A stretch of 64,000 bases of DNA from the NCBI RefSeq assembly GCF_001522545.3, contig NC_031770.1:23296296-23360295 (forward strand). Direction: 5' to 3'. The stretch's first letter is position 1, and every line of letters begins with the position of its first letter. Shown in pieces: positions 23,481 to 38,800 of this stretch. A model generated the notes under the pieces. That model worked only from the letters and a program-made list of their open reading frames with translations, ran no database searches and was not told the DNA's origin. A program made the position numbers and the translations under genes. The DNA is from Parus major. Its lineage: Eukaryota > Chordata > Aves > Passeriformes > Paridae.

Positions 23481-26400
23481 GCATTCAGCATATTGGAAAA
23501 ATTTTTACATCATTTTCGCTTTAAAGTCACTGAAGTTTTAAAACTGTTAAATGTACAACTTTTTTCTTTTTTTTCTTTTTTTTTTTGTTTTCTTTACACT
23601 TTGCGAGACTCTTTTCTGGACATGATGGCAAATTATTGTTTGTTATTCAGAATTCATTTTGTAAACTGTTCTTCTGAAAAGGAGCTCATGTTTGGCTTGG
23701 ATAAGCCCAGGAACTACAAGCACAATCATCCTGAACACTTAGGCACATCTGAGCCTCAAGATGCAGCTCTGGGCAGGGTTTGGTGGAGACAGGGGCAGGG
23801 GTCCTGTTTCATAGGGCAGTGAGATAACTTGAATGAGTGTTGGGAAGTCACAGCTGAACACCAGGGAGCTGTGAACTTGCTAGGGAGAAAACAGGGATGG
23901 GAAAGCGTGTTTCCAGCTCAGGAACAAGGGATGTCTGTGAGCTTTGTGGAGAATTTTCCCGGTGTGTCAGCGTGAGGAATGAAGTTGCAAATAGGGGAGA
24001 TGACTGTGGGCAGAAACAGGGCTTCTAGCTTTGCACAGCAACTTAAGGCAGGAATAATTCAGTCTAACATTGCTGTCAAAAAGGGGGATTAGTATGGTTG
24101 GTCCTGTGGTGTGGTGATTACACTGATTTTATACCTCTTTTTCTGCTCTTCCCACCTGATACCTCCCTCTCCGTTCCCTTTCCCTTGTCAAACTCACCCA
24201 GCACCCACCACAATCTGCTACATTGACAGACATGTTCAAACAGCTATATTGTATTTAAAATATATACTCATAGCTCTGTATTAGTCAGGTTAACCTTACA
24301 TCATGCCTTAGTGCAATGATTTTGCAAATCTCACTCCATTATTACTTACATGTTCTTTCCAATTCTTGTTTTGAACCTGAGAAGGTTTGCACAGCCAAAG
24401 ATGTTTGTTTGCCTCTTAATTAAGCCAAGCAGATTTGATTGTCAAAAAATATACAATTATGTTGACTGTGCTAGTGGATAAGTGTTTGGTAGATGACTTA
24501 ATTCCAGAAAATCTTTGGAAAGAAAAGTATCTTCAGTGAGGCACCTTGATGAATGAACATACATTTTCAGTATGCTGTGTAAGTGGTTTGTATTAGCAAA
24601 TGCAGTGGTCAGAATGTCACCTAAAAAAGATAATGTGGTGGTGGCAGAGATCAGATCTAGTGTGCTGGAAATGAGCAAAAAATGGTTCTTGAAAATTTGC
24701 ATGTGCTTGTTTTTTGTCCTAAGTGTTGATACAATGTTTTTGAAGGTTATATAAAAAAATAGCCTTTTTGCTGTTGTTGATGTATGCAAAATAAAAGCCT
24801 AAGAATTGCTGGAATGAATGTCAAAAAAATTCCAGCTATGAATTTATACAGCTGTGCATGGTACTGGAGACATTTACTTGTCAAATGTAAAGGAATATAA
24901 ATACAAATGGAGGTGCATTGCCCTTTTATTCTTAAACACTTGAGTTTGCTGGAAGCACAGAAAATAATGAACCATTTTTCAAGGTGCTCTATGTATAGAT
25001 GATGCCAGCAGGGGTTTTACAATAAAGAGAATACCTTCAGTTTTGAATGGAATTCATACCTACATTCACCATACCTTGAGTAGTGGTCACTCTTCTGAAA
25101 ATAGTCTGCTATCAAATACAGGGAAAAACTTGCAATCTAGTTTAACCTAAAGGAAGATGTTTATATTATTTTAATTTCTTTTTCATTGTTGACAGTGGCA
25201 AGTGGGTGATTTTTGTTTGTTTGTTTGTTTCCCCGCTCATTCTTTGTTTGTTTTTGGTGCCTTTTGGGGGAGCTTTTTTTCCCTCTCTCTCTACAGGTTG
25301 CCTGATACTCACCTTGCAGAGGTTGAATATGGAATTGAGCAGCAAGGTATATCTGCTGGAAGGGGCTGCAAGTTCACCTTAAACTGCTGCTTCAGTGAGA
25401 GAGGACTTGGGTGTTGGGGAAAATTGGGGCAGGGTTTTGAGAGGGAAAAGCTCATGTGCAGTTGGGATTTTCCCTTATGGTGCTGCAGGGAAGAAACACG
25501 TGTTCTGTTTTCACTGTATGCAATCACTGGAGATCTTGGTCTCTGCGGTGACCTAATCAAGATCATGTGCAATCTTTGAGTTTCTGACACAAGTCAGTAA
25601 CTTTAGTTCGGAGAAAACCACTAACTTTTAGGCAGTTCTGATGTTCCTCTCTGCCCCTGGGCACAACCTTACATTTGCAGTTATAAAGGTGATTCTTGGT
25701 CTGTCGGTCTGATCGAAATTCAACAATCTAATTAATTTTGGAGAATATAATTCCCTTTCTAATAATTACTAGTAATGTAGTCATTACTCACTGGTATTGA
25801 GCTGTTAGTTAATTTGCCTTTTGTGCTGTTAGCAATAAGCACAGAAAACTTGTGATTAAAATGTGATCCTGGTCTGTGAGTTTGTGAGATGGAATTAGTG
25901 GAGTTGAGTGGAGACAAAGCAATTCAACTTCAGCTCCCAAGATTCATCCAACTGACACTTCAGTCACCTCTGCCACAAAGCAAAAGAGAAATACAGAAGA
26001 AGTTCCCACTCCTTTCTTCAGTGTTTTTTCCCCTTGCAGATTTAAAGTGCAGACTTAAGTTTGAGCACAGGTCTATGTGTAACTGCCTATAAATAAAGTT
26101 CAGACTGCAAGTAATTTTTTGTACCATCAGAAATGAAGAGCTGGAAATGTCCTTCTGTGATGCACTGGCATTTTCTCCACCATCCTCTCTTGCTCTACTC
26201 CATCCCTCTGCTTATGTGGCTTGGCTGCTGCATTTTTTTTATTTCCCCAGGTGCAGGCAGGTACTTTAAACAAGCTCCTGGCAGGGACTAGCAGCTTTTT
26301 CCTCTTTGTTGGCGGGATTTGGGGAGGTCATGCGGGCACTTGCTCCAGGAGCTGGGAAATTGTGTTGCAGTCTGTTCCAGTTAGGTTTCATGAGTAATTG

Positions 26401-29400
26401 CAAGCTTCCCTTATCTGTATTGTCTTAAGGGTTTCTATTGTTAATTGATTCAGTTGCATGAAGCTGTGACAGCTGTGATAAACCTTACCATTTTTACTTC
26501 CAGTTAAAGATTTATAAAACGTGAATTTCACTGTATGTGGCTTGAAAGTCAGATGGGGAGCTTCTGAGTGTATTTGTTTAATTGTCTGTAGCCAAGTACA
26601 ATTAGCATGTACTGTACAGGCAGTGTAATTATCCTGTCTAGTAAGCATGCAGAATTATTCCTTACTAGATTATTTTATTATTCCCTTGGTGTAGTATGGG
26701 GCAGCAGCTGGATTCCTATGCTAAAAATAAGAAAGGAAGATGTGCATTTTGCATATTGCATCAGCTTTCAGCGAGCTTAAAATAATGTATTGTGCAAGAA
26801 CATGTCCTTCAGCTGTTTGCCTAAAGACTATTGACAAGTTTAACTTCTTTGAGACACACACACGCACACCCTGCCATGTATGGACACAGAAATAATACCA
26901 TTCAGCTTATAACCCATTCAGCTTATAAAATAACTCATCAATTTTTATCCATTGGTCTAAATTTAGGAGGAATTTGGATTGTTTGCATGGAAGAGAAGAG
27001 GTAGCATTAGCTTTAACTAAAATATTGTACTCTGACTGATTTGGCGTGAGTGCTGGTCTAATTAAGTGCTTTCTGGAAAGATTGTTTATGTGTCCATCTG
27101 ATTTCTTTGGTTTTGTTTCCCAGGGAGGGGAATTGGAGAATGAATGTGTCGTGTGAAACTTTTTTTCTTTAATGTGTGTGCGTTGATGCCTTTGTTTTTG
27201 TTTGTTTATTTGGATTTTTTTACAAGTGAAATCACATATAGATATTTTGCAAAGTTAAAGCTTATTTTATTGGTTATTTTTGAAATTATGCAGTCTTGAT
27301 ACCTGTAAACTGGGCAGGACAAAAAAAAGTTAAGGAATTTGGTACAGGGTGGGGAAGAGATCACGATGACACTGAAGTTTGCTCTTTAGGGAGGAGAGAC
27401 CTTGTAAAAAAGCTTTTATTATAACTTTGCCAGATTGAGTGGGTGCTTGCACTTGTTGATGTTTGAATCAATGCTGAGATAACAACTTCTAATGTTTTTT
27501 ATACTGGCATTGGAGCAGAATGAGCCTGTTTCATGGAAAGACTCACTGAGATATTCTTTGTTTTAACTTACTCTAGCAGAAATAATCTGAAATCATGTCT
27601 CTATAATTCTGTATACTAGAGACTATCTCTCAATTGCAACTCTTGGAGAATCAGCAATAAATGCATCCCAAGTACCAGTTATGCATTACTGCTTGTATGT
27701 GCTCATAAGTTGGCTAAACTACTGCAGTAATATATGTCATATCTTGTACAACAGAGGTGTATTTCTAGCACGGAGATGCTTAGAAATAACTTCACATTCC
27801 TCTTCTGTCTTTCACTTTAGCTGTAGAATAATATTTTTTTTCTCTGCTTTGGTGGTTTTTTTTGTGTTGCCTCCATATAGTTAATACTTAAAGAGAGAGC
27901 AATATGGTTGTTCCAGTAGGCTAAGTAGCTATTGACCTAAATGTTTAAAGCCTATTTTGGAGATGTGAGATGAAAGTATAACTTTTGTAAATGAACTTTC
28001 AGCTTCAGTGTTTGAGACTTCTATTCATTTTCTGCTCTGTTTCTCACTGTGTTTTTTTTTTACACTGTGTGTATAAATTAAAAGTAATGACATCTTTAAG
28101 AAGAGAAAGCAATGAAAATGTCATTCATATCTGTTAAGTTATGACAAGTTTGCTTGGGCTTCTTTCTATGCATGTATTTCCTTAGAGGCATTTATCCCCA
28201 AGGTTGGTGAAACATCACTGCTCATTCCAGTGCATCTCTCATTTCCTCTAAGACAGGTGGCAGCTAGCTCTAAACCATGTCTATGAAGTGCCAGTGTCCT
28301 TTTGTCTGTCCAGTACTTACTGGCATTTCTTGGGATGATGTGGATTTAGACATGTGTACAAATATCTGAATTCTGAATTGAGTGACCCAGCTGTTGGAAA
28401 TACACTGCAAACACGAGTTGCAGAGTAGAATAACTTTTAAAAGCATCAGTTGATAGCAGTGCCAGGTTGTACTGTATGTTACTTTTGGAAGGTACTGAAC
28501 TGTAGAATATGTGTGCTTGAATAAAAAGGATTAAATTTAAGTTGGAAGAAAAAAAAGAAGAAGCAGCTGATTGAAATGTTTTAGAGTATGATTCTAATAC
28601 TACTGAAGAGGCACAGTTGCAGTTTTACCCAGGTAGTTTATTCTGCCTTGGAATCAGGGAATAGGCAGCCATGAAGCAGGTAGTCTTCATCCACTAAAAT
28701 GTTAAAAAGAAACTAATTTTGAATAAGGTTGATTTTTTGGTGTGGTGTTTTTTAATTTGTTTATTTTTGGGGTTTTTGTTTGTTTTAAGGAAGATGTGTG
28801 TATGCTTTCAAAACTTGCAGAGAGAGCTGACATTTCTGTCTGAGCATTTGTAAAAGTCTGGCATGTCTAGCAAAGTGAATTGAGACAATGGATTGCAGGT
28901 ATTTGATGGTAATTATTTTCCTTACTTGAGTCAGAATTTCAACTTGAGTGTAGTCCACAGAATAGATTCAATTAATTGCAAAATAGGTTTTTGTCTCTAA
29001 ATAATTAAAAGTGTCCAGATACTGCCATACACAGGAGCCTGAAATTACCATTAGTACTCGGTTTAACTGTATTAAAACCAAATCCATGTATAAATGTGCA
29101 GATTAGAAATGATACTGCATCTAATTGGCTTTTGATATTTTCATGATCTGTACTAGCCGACAGTTAATCAAATGTTGATTAATATTAATTTAATTTTTGT
29201 TTTGTGGTTTGAATTTTACATCAAATTATATTACAAGAGGCTTAATCACAAGCCTGTTGATCTTTAACTCAATTTTTTAGTGTACAGTGCAGGGTCTTTT
29301 AAAAATAAATAAGTAACATTCATATACAAAATGAATGTTCTCAGCCTTAATTAGCTACTGAAACTGAAACGCAGACTATCAGACTCTATAATTAGAGCTG

Positions 29401-30498
29401 TATATTGTAGAGTTTGGGGTTCTTTTTGGTTTTGTTGGGGTTTGTTGTTTTTTTTTTGTTTATGGAAATGCTATTTTCTCATACTTAATTCTGGTTAGCC
29501 ATAGAATTTTAGAGCTCTTAATTTGGTATGACACTTTTCCTTTTTTTGTGTTCTGCTACTCTGTGTTTCTTAACACATGAGTATGAAGGAGCACTATATT
29601 TTGCCAGTATAAGAACTGTTTCATATAATCCTGCATTAAAAGGTATTTAGGGAATTTCAGCAGTATGTACTTAACTGGAAAGATGAGCTATAGTGCACAA
29701 CCTGCTTTAACAGGTTCCTGCAGTTTTGAATGCCTGCCCTTTGTGTACAGTAATACAGAGGCAGCTGATTAGGGTTGGCCAAGTTCTGCTACATTGACTG
29801 TAATTACCTAAACTTACACATGCCAGCTGTGATGAGGAAAAAATTAAGTAGGTCTTGCTCTTCTATCTTCTGTCCCTTATTTAAAGTAAAAGCAGATTAC
29901 CTCTGAGACAAAAATGTTTTTAAAACCTTTGTGGTAGAGGGAACTAAGCCATGATGTTTGTGGTTTTTACATGTGAGAGGTTTTTCCAGATATTTTCCCA
30001 AATAAAAGCTAAAAGAGTACTGCTGAAGTGATCACCCTGAGCTGATAACTCTGCCCTGCCCAAACAAGTCCAGTGAATTTGTGGAGGAAGGAGCATAATT
30101 CCTGTCTGCCTACCCCTCCAGACAGAAGTAGGCCATCAACAGTTTGACTTGGGAAGCAAAGAACTTTGAATAATTAAATTTAGGTCATAAAAGTTTAAGT
30201 AACATCCGGTTTCAGAAAGGATACCTATGTCTGGAGGGTGTAAAAAAAAAAAAAAAAGACAAAAGGGAAGCAGGAAGAGAGAGAAGTACACCAAAGTTGA
30301 GTCAACAGAGGCCCTTCAGAAAAGGGGAATTCAAGCCTGAGGAAACCAATACAGAAAGCCATAAAATGCATCAGGCAAATGTATGGGAAGGAAATCAGAA
30401 GGGTGAGAAGTCTATGAAGCAGATGGTCTACTTTGTAATGTGTCGCTTTACAAAAATAGGAAGTGAAATAGTTCCTTCTCCAATACATAGTTAAAGGA

Positions 30499-30618
30499 AA
30501 AAAAACAAAAAACCAAAAAAACCCTGGGGCTGTAGATAAGTAATTCTATGGAGGTGTCTTGTTTGGTTTGTTTGGTTTGTTTGGTGGTTTTTTTTGGTCT
30601 TTTTGGTTTTTTTTTGGT
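30499..30618. repeat. A/C-rich and T/G-rich inverted low-complexity pair
   Basis: An A-rich tract with ACC interruptions (about 30499-30524) is followed roughly 60 bases later by its T/G counterpart (about 30583-30618), with (GTTTG)n repeats between. The arms could pair imperfectly in an RNA copy. It may be coincidental low complexity. Confidence 0.5.
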
Positions 30619-32808
30619 CAGTGAGAGGGAAATACTGTCACACTTTAGGATGTTGAATAAAGCAATACTCAAGCTGGTGCCTTGAAACGCAGTGAACTAT
30701 TGTGACCAGTTGGATATGCCAAAGAATTCTGGGAGAAGTCAGGGATGATGAGATTGTTCTGTTCCAAATGTGCATTTTGCTGTCAATGTGAGCATGGTGG
30801 AAGGACAAAAAGAATAAGGAAAGTTAATTATTTGACTAAAACTAGACCAGTTGGAGATAATACAGAGTAACCTAATGAAGCAGCATGAGTGAGCAATGAG
30901 ACAAGGACAGCATGTTGGGCTAAGAGGATTTACTGAGGCTTAATTACTGTCTTAGTTTATGAAGCAAGGGAACAGGACAAACATGAGTTTACAGATTAAA
31001 GAGGACCTTGATGTAGATTCTAAATCCAGAACTGGGAAGCCAAATTTTAAGTACCTGGAGGAAATTAGAATGCTTTGTCTTAGTGCTTGTCTCCAAGGTA
31101 TCAAAAAAAAAAAGGAGGGGTGGGGGAAACATATGAGACAATGGAAAGGTAGAACATCTTCTGTGAACAATGAACACTCAGCAAAACTAAATCCAAGGAA
31201 AAGGAAATACTTCCACCCACTCTTTTTTCCTTATCCTTGTTCTCACAGAATCTGTGTTTACATTGAATAACACATCTCTTTCAGAGGCCACTGAAGCTGA
31301 GAAATCTTATGAGAAATCAAATGATTTAGACATTTGTATGAGTGGCAAGTAAGAAGTATTACAGTAAACAACATTTTGTTTTTAGCAAAGTGTAAAATTA
31401 TCATGGTTTTGGACATTGGCCAGTTTCAGAGGTGTGGTTTTTAGTTTTTCTGGTTCTTCCCCCTCACCCCCCTCCATAGTAAAGTATGTCTGAATGTGTT
31501 AGCAACATAAATGGAGAAGCAAATGCTTTCCCCTTTTCTGATACATGCTGTAGGATAGATTCACCAGTACTCTCACCAGATTGAATGTTCTTCTGAAGTA
31601 CAGCCCTATCACATGAGCATCTTCTGACTTCAGTGTATGTCAGGGGTGATGGAATGAACATTTCTTTACTTCTTTTTTATGAAAGAAACAATAAAAACAA
31701 TCAACCTTTCCCCCCTGCAACAAACAGACAAACAAAACTCCCAAATCAAATGCTTTGGTTTTTATCTTGTTTGACTCATGCTTGGGAAAGTCATTAGGAC
31801 ATGTTTATGAACATAGGAGTATATTCTCTCCAGTGTTTAACGAGCTGCTATGAGGCTGTAGCATCAATGGAGATGATGTGGGCTGTTATCTCTGGATATA
31901 GACAGAATTAAAAAGGAATTGCTCTGTCTGGAAATTGAACTCCCTTAGCAGTTCAAGTACTTCCATGTACTGGTGGCTGTAGGAGACACAATGTCTTTGC
32001 CTGCCCAATTCCATCTGCTTTGCAGCCACTGCTGTCACCAGGGAAAATACTTCTGAGGAGCTGAGATCTGCCCCATAACACGAGAATTTCCATCTCAAAT
32101 ATGCAAAGAAAAATCTGAGGGCTGAGGCGGTCTGGTGTAAGAGAGTCAGTCCTGAAGCTGTCAAATACAGCTGTTGATTTGTTTCTTTTTTTATTAAGAG
32201 AAATGCAAGTCAGTTGAAATCAGGCTGGACATGTTGGATCTCCTTGTCACTCCTTGAGATTTCCAGCTGATCTAGTGCAGATGGTGGCTGGTGGTCATGA
32301 CTCCCTCCTGTGGCACAGGGAGATCCATAATTCATGCTTATGAAATTAACCTTTTTTAAATTTTTTGATGGTCAGGCTAAATCTTATTAGTAAGCATCAA
32401 ATGCAATGAAATACTTTTTCAGAGGGGCTTTAAACTTTATAATGCACTTAACAAATATTCTTCTCTCGTTCACTGTGTGTTACCAAGAACATGTGCAAAG
32501 CAGTTTACATGCCTATTGCATTTATAGTGGATTTTTTTTTGATAGTTTTTTTATCTAGAGGGGCATGTGTAAATCCTTGATGTGTGAATGGCTTCTGCAG
32601 ATGTGTTCAAGTAGAAACCCCACATTTCAAAGTCTGTATGTTATGGATGTAAAGTACTTGGGGCAAGACGAGGCCCCGTGTCAGTGTTATCTCAATAAAT
32701 GTTTGAGGCTTGCGAAATGAAGGTGCTTTAACTTGGACTTTCCTGCTTGGGAGAAGAAACCTGTCTTTTATTACCGTTTGTGCTGAATTATGGGAGTTAA
32801 TCATTGTT

Positions 32809-32827
32809 TGTGTGTGTGTGTGTGTGT
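32809..32827. repeat. (TG)n microsatellite
   Basis: About nine uninterrupted TG units. Confidence 0.95.
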
Positions 32828-35800
32828 ATTGGGAGAGAATGTGTTCACTGAAGGCAGTAAATCTAACAGCTCAAGATGTTTTCTTCTACTTGGTGCACTC
32901 AGTGCAATATTCAATAATGCTTTTCCCATGTTAGGTGCTTTGAAAGGATTTTTAAATACAGTAATCACAGGTGAACAATGTCTTACAAAGAATGCTCTTG
33001 CAATGTTTGAGTAATTGGTGTGTAGTCTGAAGCACAGTAAAGCTGATATATGATTGTACACTCTGAAATACAATTACATCTATCATTAGACTTGACAACT
33101 CATACATTGGTTGAAGGCGAAATGCTCCCAGGGATCACATAATTTTCTTCATTTTCACTTAGTGTTCAGTTGATAATATTCAGTTTGTTGTAACTGAAGG
33201 ATGCAAAGGTAGGTAAATTAAAAGGAGGTGCTGTTTTTAAGCATAATGTGGTAAAGCCCATACTAATAATTTCCTCACACTTGCTGACCTTCAGTGTGAG
33301 AACATGCTGTTGTCTGTCTAGTACAGTGTCTTTTAGCTAACTTCAGGCATCAGCAGCCTATTTCAAAGTGGGTGTAAAACTTCTGTACCAGACAAATGTG
33401 GGATGATCTTCCTTCTCATTCTCAATGAAGTTGTTTTATCATGCTAAAGAAGAGTTGCATGCCATGTCCGTTTTTAAAACTGGCTTTTCTTTGTGTTTTG
33501 TTTTGTTTTTTTTTTCTTTGTGCTTATTTTTGTCAATGGTAATCCATTTATTAATGGTAATCCATTAATTGCCCTCCTGAAAAGAAAAAGTGACATTTTT
33601 AGGAATGGTTGAAACCTTTGATGTTACATTTTTTAGGGTAAATATTTGTATTAACTTAAATACAACAATACTTGTAATTAAAATGCTGTTGTGTTTTTAA
33701 GAATATTAATATAGCTTATATAGATTTGTGTTAACAAATACAAAAATATTTCTTTTGCAATAGAGTTCTGAAGAAAACTAAGTCCCTGTTTAACATTTTT
33801 CTCTTCTTAAAATCGTTTTGAAGGCAACATTTTCTTCTACCAAAGTCTTTAAAACAAGACATTTAATTTTATTTTGCCAAAGCAATAAAAACTAATTTTG
33901 GTTGTAATGAAAATTAAGAATTAGATGTAATAGAAAAGAATATGTACCTATGAAATATTAATTGCTTTTTGTAAGGGTATTTTTGTTCATGTCTATTTGT
34001 GGTCAGTTGGAAGGAAGTAAGCACTTGGTCTCCTGCTAAGTGTGGAAGGCTTTAAACATGCATTGCTTGGTGCTAACTTTTTTAAAGCATTACTTATGAC
34101 TGACACATCCTGGTGTAGTTTACTCTTCCCGCAAGTGACCTTGAAAGCATGTCTGTGCAATAATTGCTTATTGCTGGAACAAAAGATAGTTCTGTCTGTG
34201 ATTTGTTTGAATTCAGGAAGCTGTGTTTGCCAAAGTAAAATCTTGGTGACGCAACTATGTCAGGTTTCAGCAGCCACACCTCTGCTAAGCAGTTTCAAGT
34301 TTTCAGTTTTAACCTTTGTTCTTAGCCATATTCCTTTTCCAGCAAAACTTCTGAGGTGATTTGCTTTCTTCCTTTTGCTGAAGCTGTGCTAAAGAAATGC
34401 CAAGTTAGAAGGAAAAGCAGCAGCAGCAAGTACTATTGAGGTTTCCAGCCCCTCTGTGCTGAGGCAACTGGATGGTAGCAGAATAAATGGATTCTCTTCC
34501 TGATCATTGTGGTAAGGTTGACACACAGTATTCTCAAGTGCTGAATGGTATAAATGGTGTGGGTTTTGGAGAATAGGATTTTACAATGCTATGCTTGATA
34601 CCTGAAAAGTAATGCAGAACGTAATCACCGAGCTCCAGTTGCCTTCCATTGTGAAGGGATAGTGAATCCAATTAAATAGGTACTTCTTCACCACTGTAAT
34701 GCTGTTTTCAGCGTGGCTCTGAGGTATTGCATTAACATTTGTCTTTGATATTGGTGTTTAATGCAAGAATACATTTCTAATGAGCCAAGCTGCTGAAAGT
34801 GCTCCCTCTAGGACTGTGTGAATATGGTTTTCACTGCTTTATGATGAGGATTTGCCTTTCTGTAATTATGGATTTGTAAGAATCACTTCAAAATTAATAG
34901 GTTTAGGACAGCAATTACAGTTTTGCAGTGTGTTAATGTGCCAAGTTGGCCCCTGTGCTGTACTGGCGGTGTATACTGACCTCTGCTCAGGACCGAGTCT
35001 CTGGTGAGTGCAACTTCTCACCATTATCAAACTGCAAGCAAGCATTTAATTACAAATTAGCTGTTTTAACTGCTTTAGGGGAAAAACCCCCAGCAGAGTT
35101 TTGAAATTAAATCCTGAAGGATCAGCATTTCAAAAGCAGATCTGTCCATTTCTGCCTGGAGCCATCCATATTTATGCGCGTGCATACACACGGCCCTTAA
35201 TTATCAAATACCAAAGTTTCGTACTGAGATTTCTGGAATTTCACCCTTGGATGTAAATTCTAATTTTTGTCAGGCTCCAAAGTGCTTTAAGCATCATGTT
35301 TGAACGTTTTCTGAGTGTAGAGGGCTGAAATCAAGGATCATGGTCTTGGAGAGCATTCAGAGCTTTGTTAATACTGCTCCCCAGTCAGATGCAATGCCAG
35401 GGGTCAAATCTTTGTTTACAGCAGAAGTAAATGAAGCAGTCATTTTACAAATGACTTGTGAAGAAATGATAGTAGTGGTGTGTGGGGCCTCTCTAGACTG
35501 TTTGTTGCTTCATTCAGCCATGCCTCATCTTTGTCCTGCCTGATTTACTGCCAAATTATGGGACAACTCCCAAAGACCCTCACTGAAAGCAGTTTGTAAT
35601 CTTCTACCGTGCTGAGTACAATACTACATTCATCATCATGTCCCACTGCTTATGAGTTAAAATGGGCATGCAAAACTTTTCATTTACAAAAATAGACTTT
35701 TTTTTCCTCCCTTCTAACTTGCTAATACTGTTGTGTGTTTCTTGCTCTCCTGTGCCTTCTGACAGGACTTCCAGAGCTAATCAGCACCACTCCTTTCCCA

Positions 35801-38800
35801 AGTCTCTCGGAGGTGCTGGGGAAGGATTCATGCATATTCTGTACCTTGAGAGACTGAACTACTTTCCACTAGGCACAGGCTAGGAAAATAAACTTGCAAG
35901 CCCAGTTTTTTTTTATGGGCAGCACTTTCCAACCAATGCAGCGGTCACCAAATATAGAAAAACTTTTTTTTTTTAAAAAAGAAAAATTCTAATATGGCTG
36001 CTGAAGTATTTAGTGTGGTTTTTCATTAGGGGAAAAAAATTACATTTTCTCATTGAATGCATTTTCAGGCATTGATATATGCAGATTTTCCTGCTGCAAT
36101 ACAAATAAACATCATCTGTGTTCAGTGTGGTCTGGATAGGAGAGTGGGTGTTTGCAGGAAGAATAGCTTCAGCTTTACTTGAAGTAAAGTTATGATAGAC
36201 ATAATATATCTATATATATCATGAAACTGAGAGATCCAGATGATCAAGAGCAGTTTATCCTTAATGATAAACAAAAGAAAACTGTGTGTGCCTCAGAAGA
36301 AGTTGATGAATGTAATTCCATCAAGAATTGGGGATAGTTGTTCGAATATTTGACTTTTACTGAGAGTTTCCTCGAACAATTTTTTTTCTTGTCTCTGTAA
36401 TATGTAGTCTTCAAATTGAAATGAATTTTTAAAAGCTTGCTGGAGAAGGCAAGAGGTATACAACAGCTGTTGTAGATGAAAAAAGGTCTTTCAGCTTCCA
36501 AAGTAACTAAGTAAGTGGTGAATGCTAAAGTAGTGTGAAAATGGGATGGTAAAAGACTTGGAAAAAAAACATGAAAAAAATGTAATTTAAGAATGTTTTA
36601 GTTGAGGCCTGGTTTTCTGGCTGCATTTAGATATAAATGATACCCTTTCATTTGGTATGTGATGACCTCTGATAAAGGGCTGGGACGTGCACTGGGATTT
36701 TTATTGCTTTGTTAGGAAATAGGTAAATTTAAAAGTGTTGATAATTGAGTACCTAACGTTATTTTATGCAGAGATGAACCTTTTACTTGAAGACAGATTT
36801 ACATGATATTCACAGCTCATAAATCATTCTTGCATTGCCTCCCTGCTAGACTGTTGGCAGTAGAATGCATTTCTCAAAATATGCCTGTTTTCAATTAGCT
36901 CAAGGAAAATTCTCTAGTTACAGCGAGAACATCCATCTCTATTACCTGCCCCAGGAATTAACACCCAAATACATTTGCATGAAGATTACCAAAGCTTACT
37001 GTGTGTAAGTCATGATTAGGGCTGATTTTTGAAAAGGAGAGGACAGGAAGATTTTACCCAACTGCCTCTGAAATGTTTCTAGTCCTGAGATTCAGTTGTC
37101 ATGGGTTGTGGAACAGCTCCTCAGGAATGGAGACGTGCAGCCCAAAGCATTTTGGGCTTGGAAGGCAGGAGGATTTGAGAGAGCCAGCGTGGTGTGAGCT
37201 GGAGCTGGTTGGGCTCTGGTTCATGGGGGTAATGGAAAGGCAGGATGCTGCCTCGCTGGCCCAAGCTGCTCTGCTCTCCTGGGCAATTGTGCTGTTTGTT
37301 GTTTTTCCTCTTTAGCAGCAGTTTTCTGTACACTCTGTATACAACCTTCCCCTGTTTTATCTCTAGGCTGAGGTAATTGAGAGCTTCTTAGTTCTGTTTC
37401 ATTGTGTCTTCTCTGAACAGCCTTCAGACGCCCTCGCCTTTTGTTTGCAATTTGCCCACTTCATTGTGCTTTGGTTAAAAAAGGTGCTTGTGTCCATGCA
37501 ATTACAGATCTTGGCTAAACAGTTTGTTCTGTGCTCTCACAGTATTTCTTGCATGGTGAGTTCTACCTCTCCTACATCGACTTTGTTCTCTTAACTGAAG
37601 AAAAGGCAAGTGACACTGCCAACTTGTACAAAAAGCTTATTTTCTTCCAAGGAGAATTGAAATGGTTTTAGTCTGTGACTTTTTCTATTGAAAACCAGAT
37701 TTGTGTGAACTGGTGTACTTGGAATGAACAGTGTCCCATTAATGTGGTTGATCCAAAATCCCTTTTTGAAGGCAAAGTGGGTGATCTTGATTTGTGTGAG
37801 GTTGCCAAAGTAAATGTCACTTGAAGTCATTGGCTTGCACTTAGCTGGAACAATATACCTGGCTTTTAAATAAAGATTTTTTTTTCGCTGCCTGATCGTG
37901 GGTGAAGAGCTAATTTCACTCTGTTTTGCTTCTAGTGAGCGGATTTCTAAGGTACTGTGTTAATTAGAACAAGTATTCCCTGTTTTTCCAGGGAAAGAAG
38001 CGTTTACTTCAGCACGTACATTTCCATGTGTAAAATGACAGAGACAATGTTTCTAGGAGTATCTTGTCTCCTCAGGTGGAGAGGGCGGGTTGCTTGAGAG
38101 CATATGTGTGTGTATACATTTGGAAAATCTGTGTGAACATATGTCTGCTGCTTCTACACAGTGAACATTTCCATAAATTTATATGGATATGAGTGTCTAG
38201 ATTAAAATGATGCTGGTGTGTATTTGGACTGATAGGGCAATGCTAGGCATCTAATAATTAAGATAGTCACCTTTTCATTGTGGTCAAAAGAAGTAGATCG
38301 TTTTACAATGTGTGTACAAGAAGAAGTCTCTGGCATAGACTGTGACACATTATTCTGCTACTTGTTGTGGTGCACTGGGGCTTGGTGCTCAGGCACACAA
38401 AAGACAATGCTAAGGAAATGCTTTATATATACTCTATATTGGGAATTCTTGACATTTGTGTTAATAGCATGTAAGTCTGTGTTTACAAGACTTGGAAAAC
38501 ACTTGAGAGGTCTTCACAGTTTGTGGCCATGTCAGTATAAAACTGGGCTTTTATTAAAGACTTAGTGGACAGTTCTGAAGTGGCTGTAGTTTATCATGTC
38601 CAGAAGTGTTCAACAGGAAGACCTGTTCTGATCAATATACCTATTCAGGGCTCTTTGTCTGCTGGCATTCCATGTGTCAAGATGCAAAATGTTCTCTAGC
38701 AAAATTAAAAAGAAACTGACTGTGGGTTGAATTCAGTATTTGGGTGAAGAGCATCTTTTTATCATATTTTTCAGCTGGAAGGTGAGAACGGGAGAGAAGG

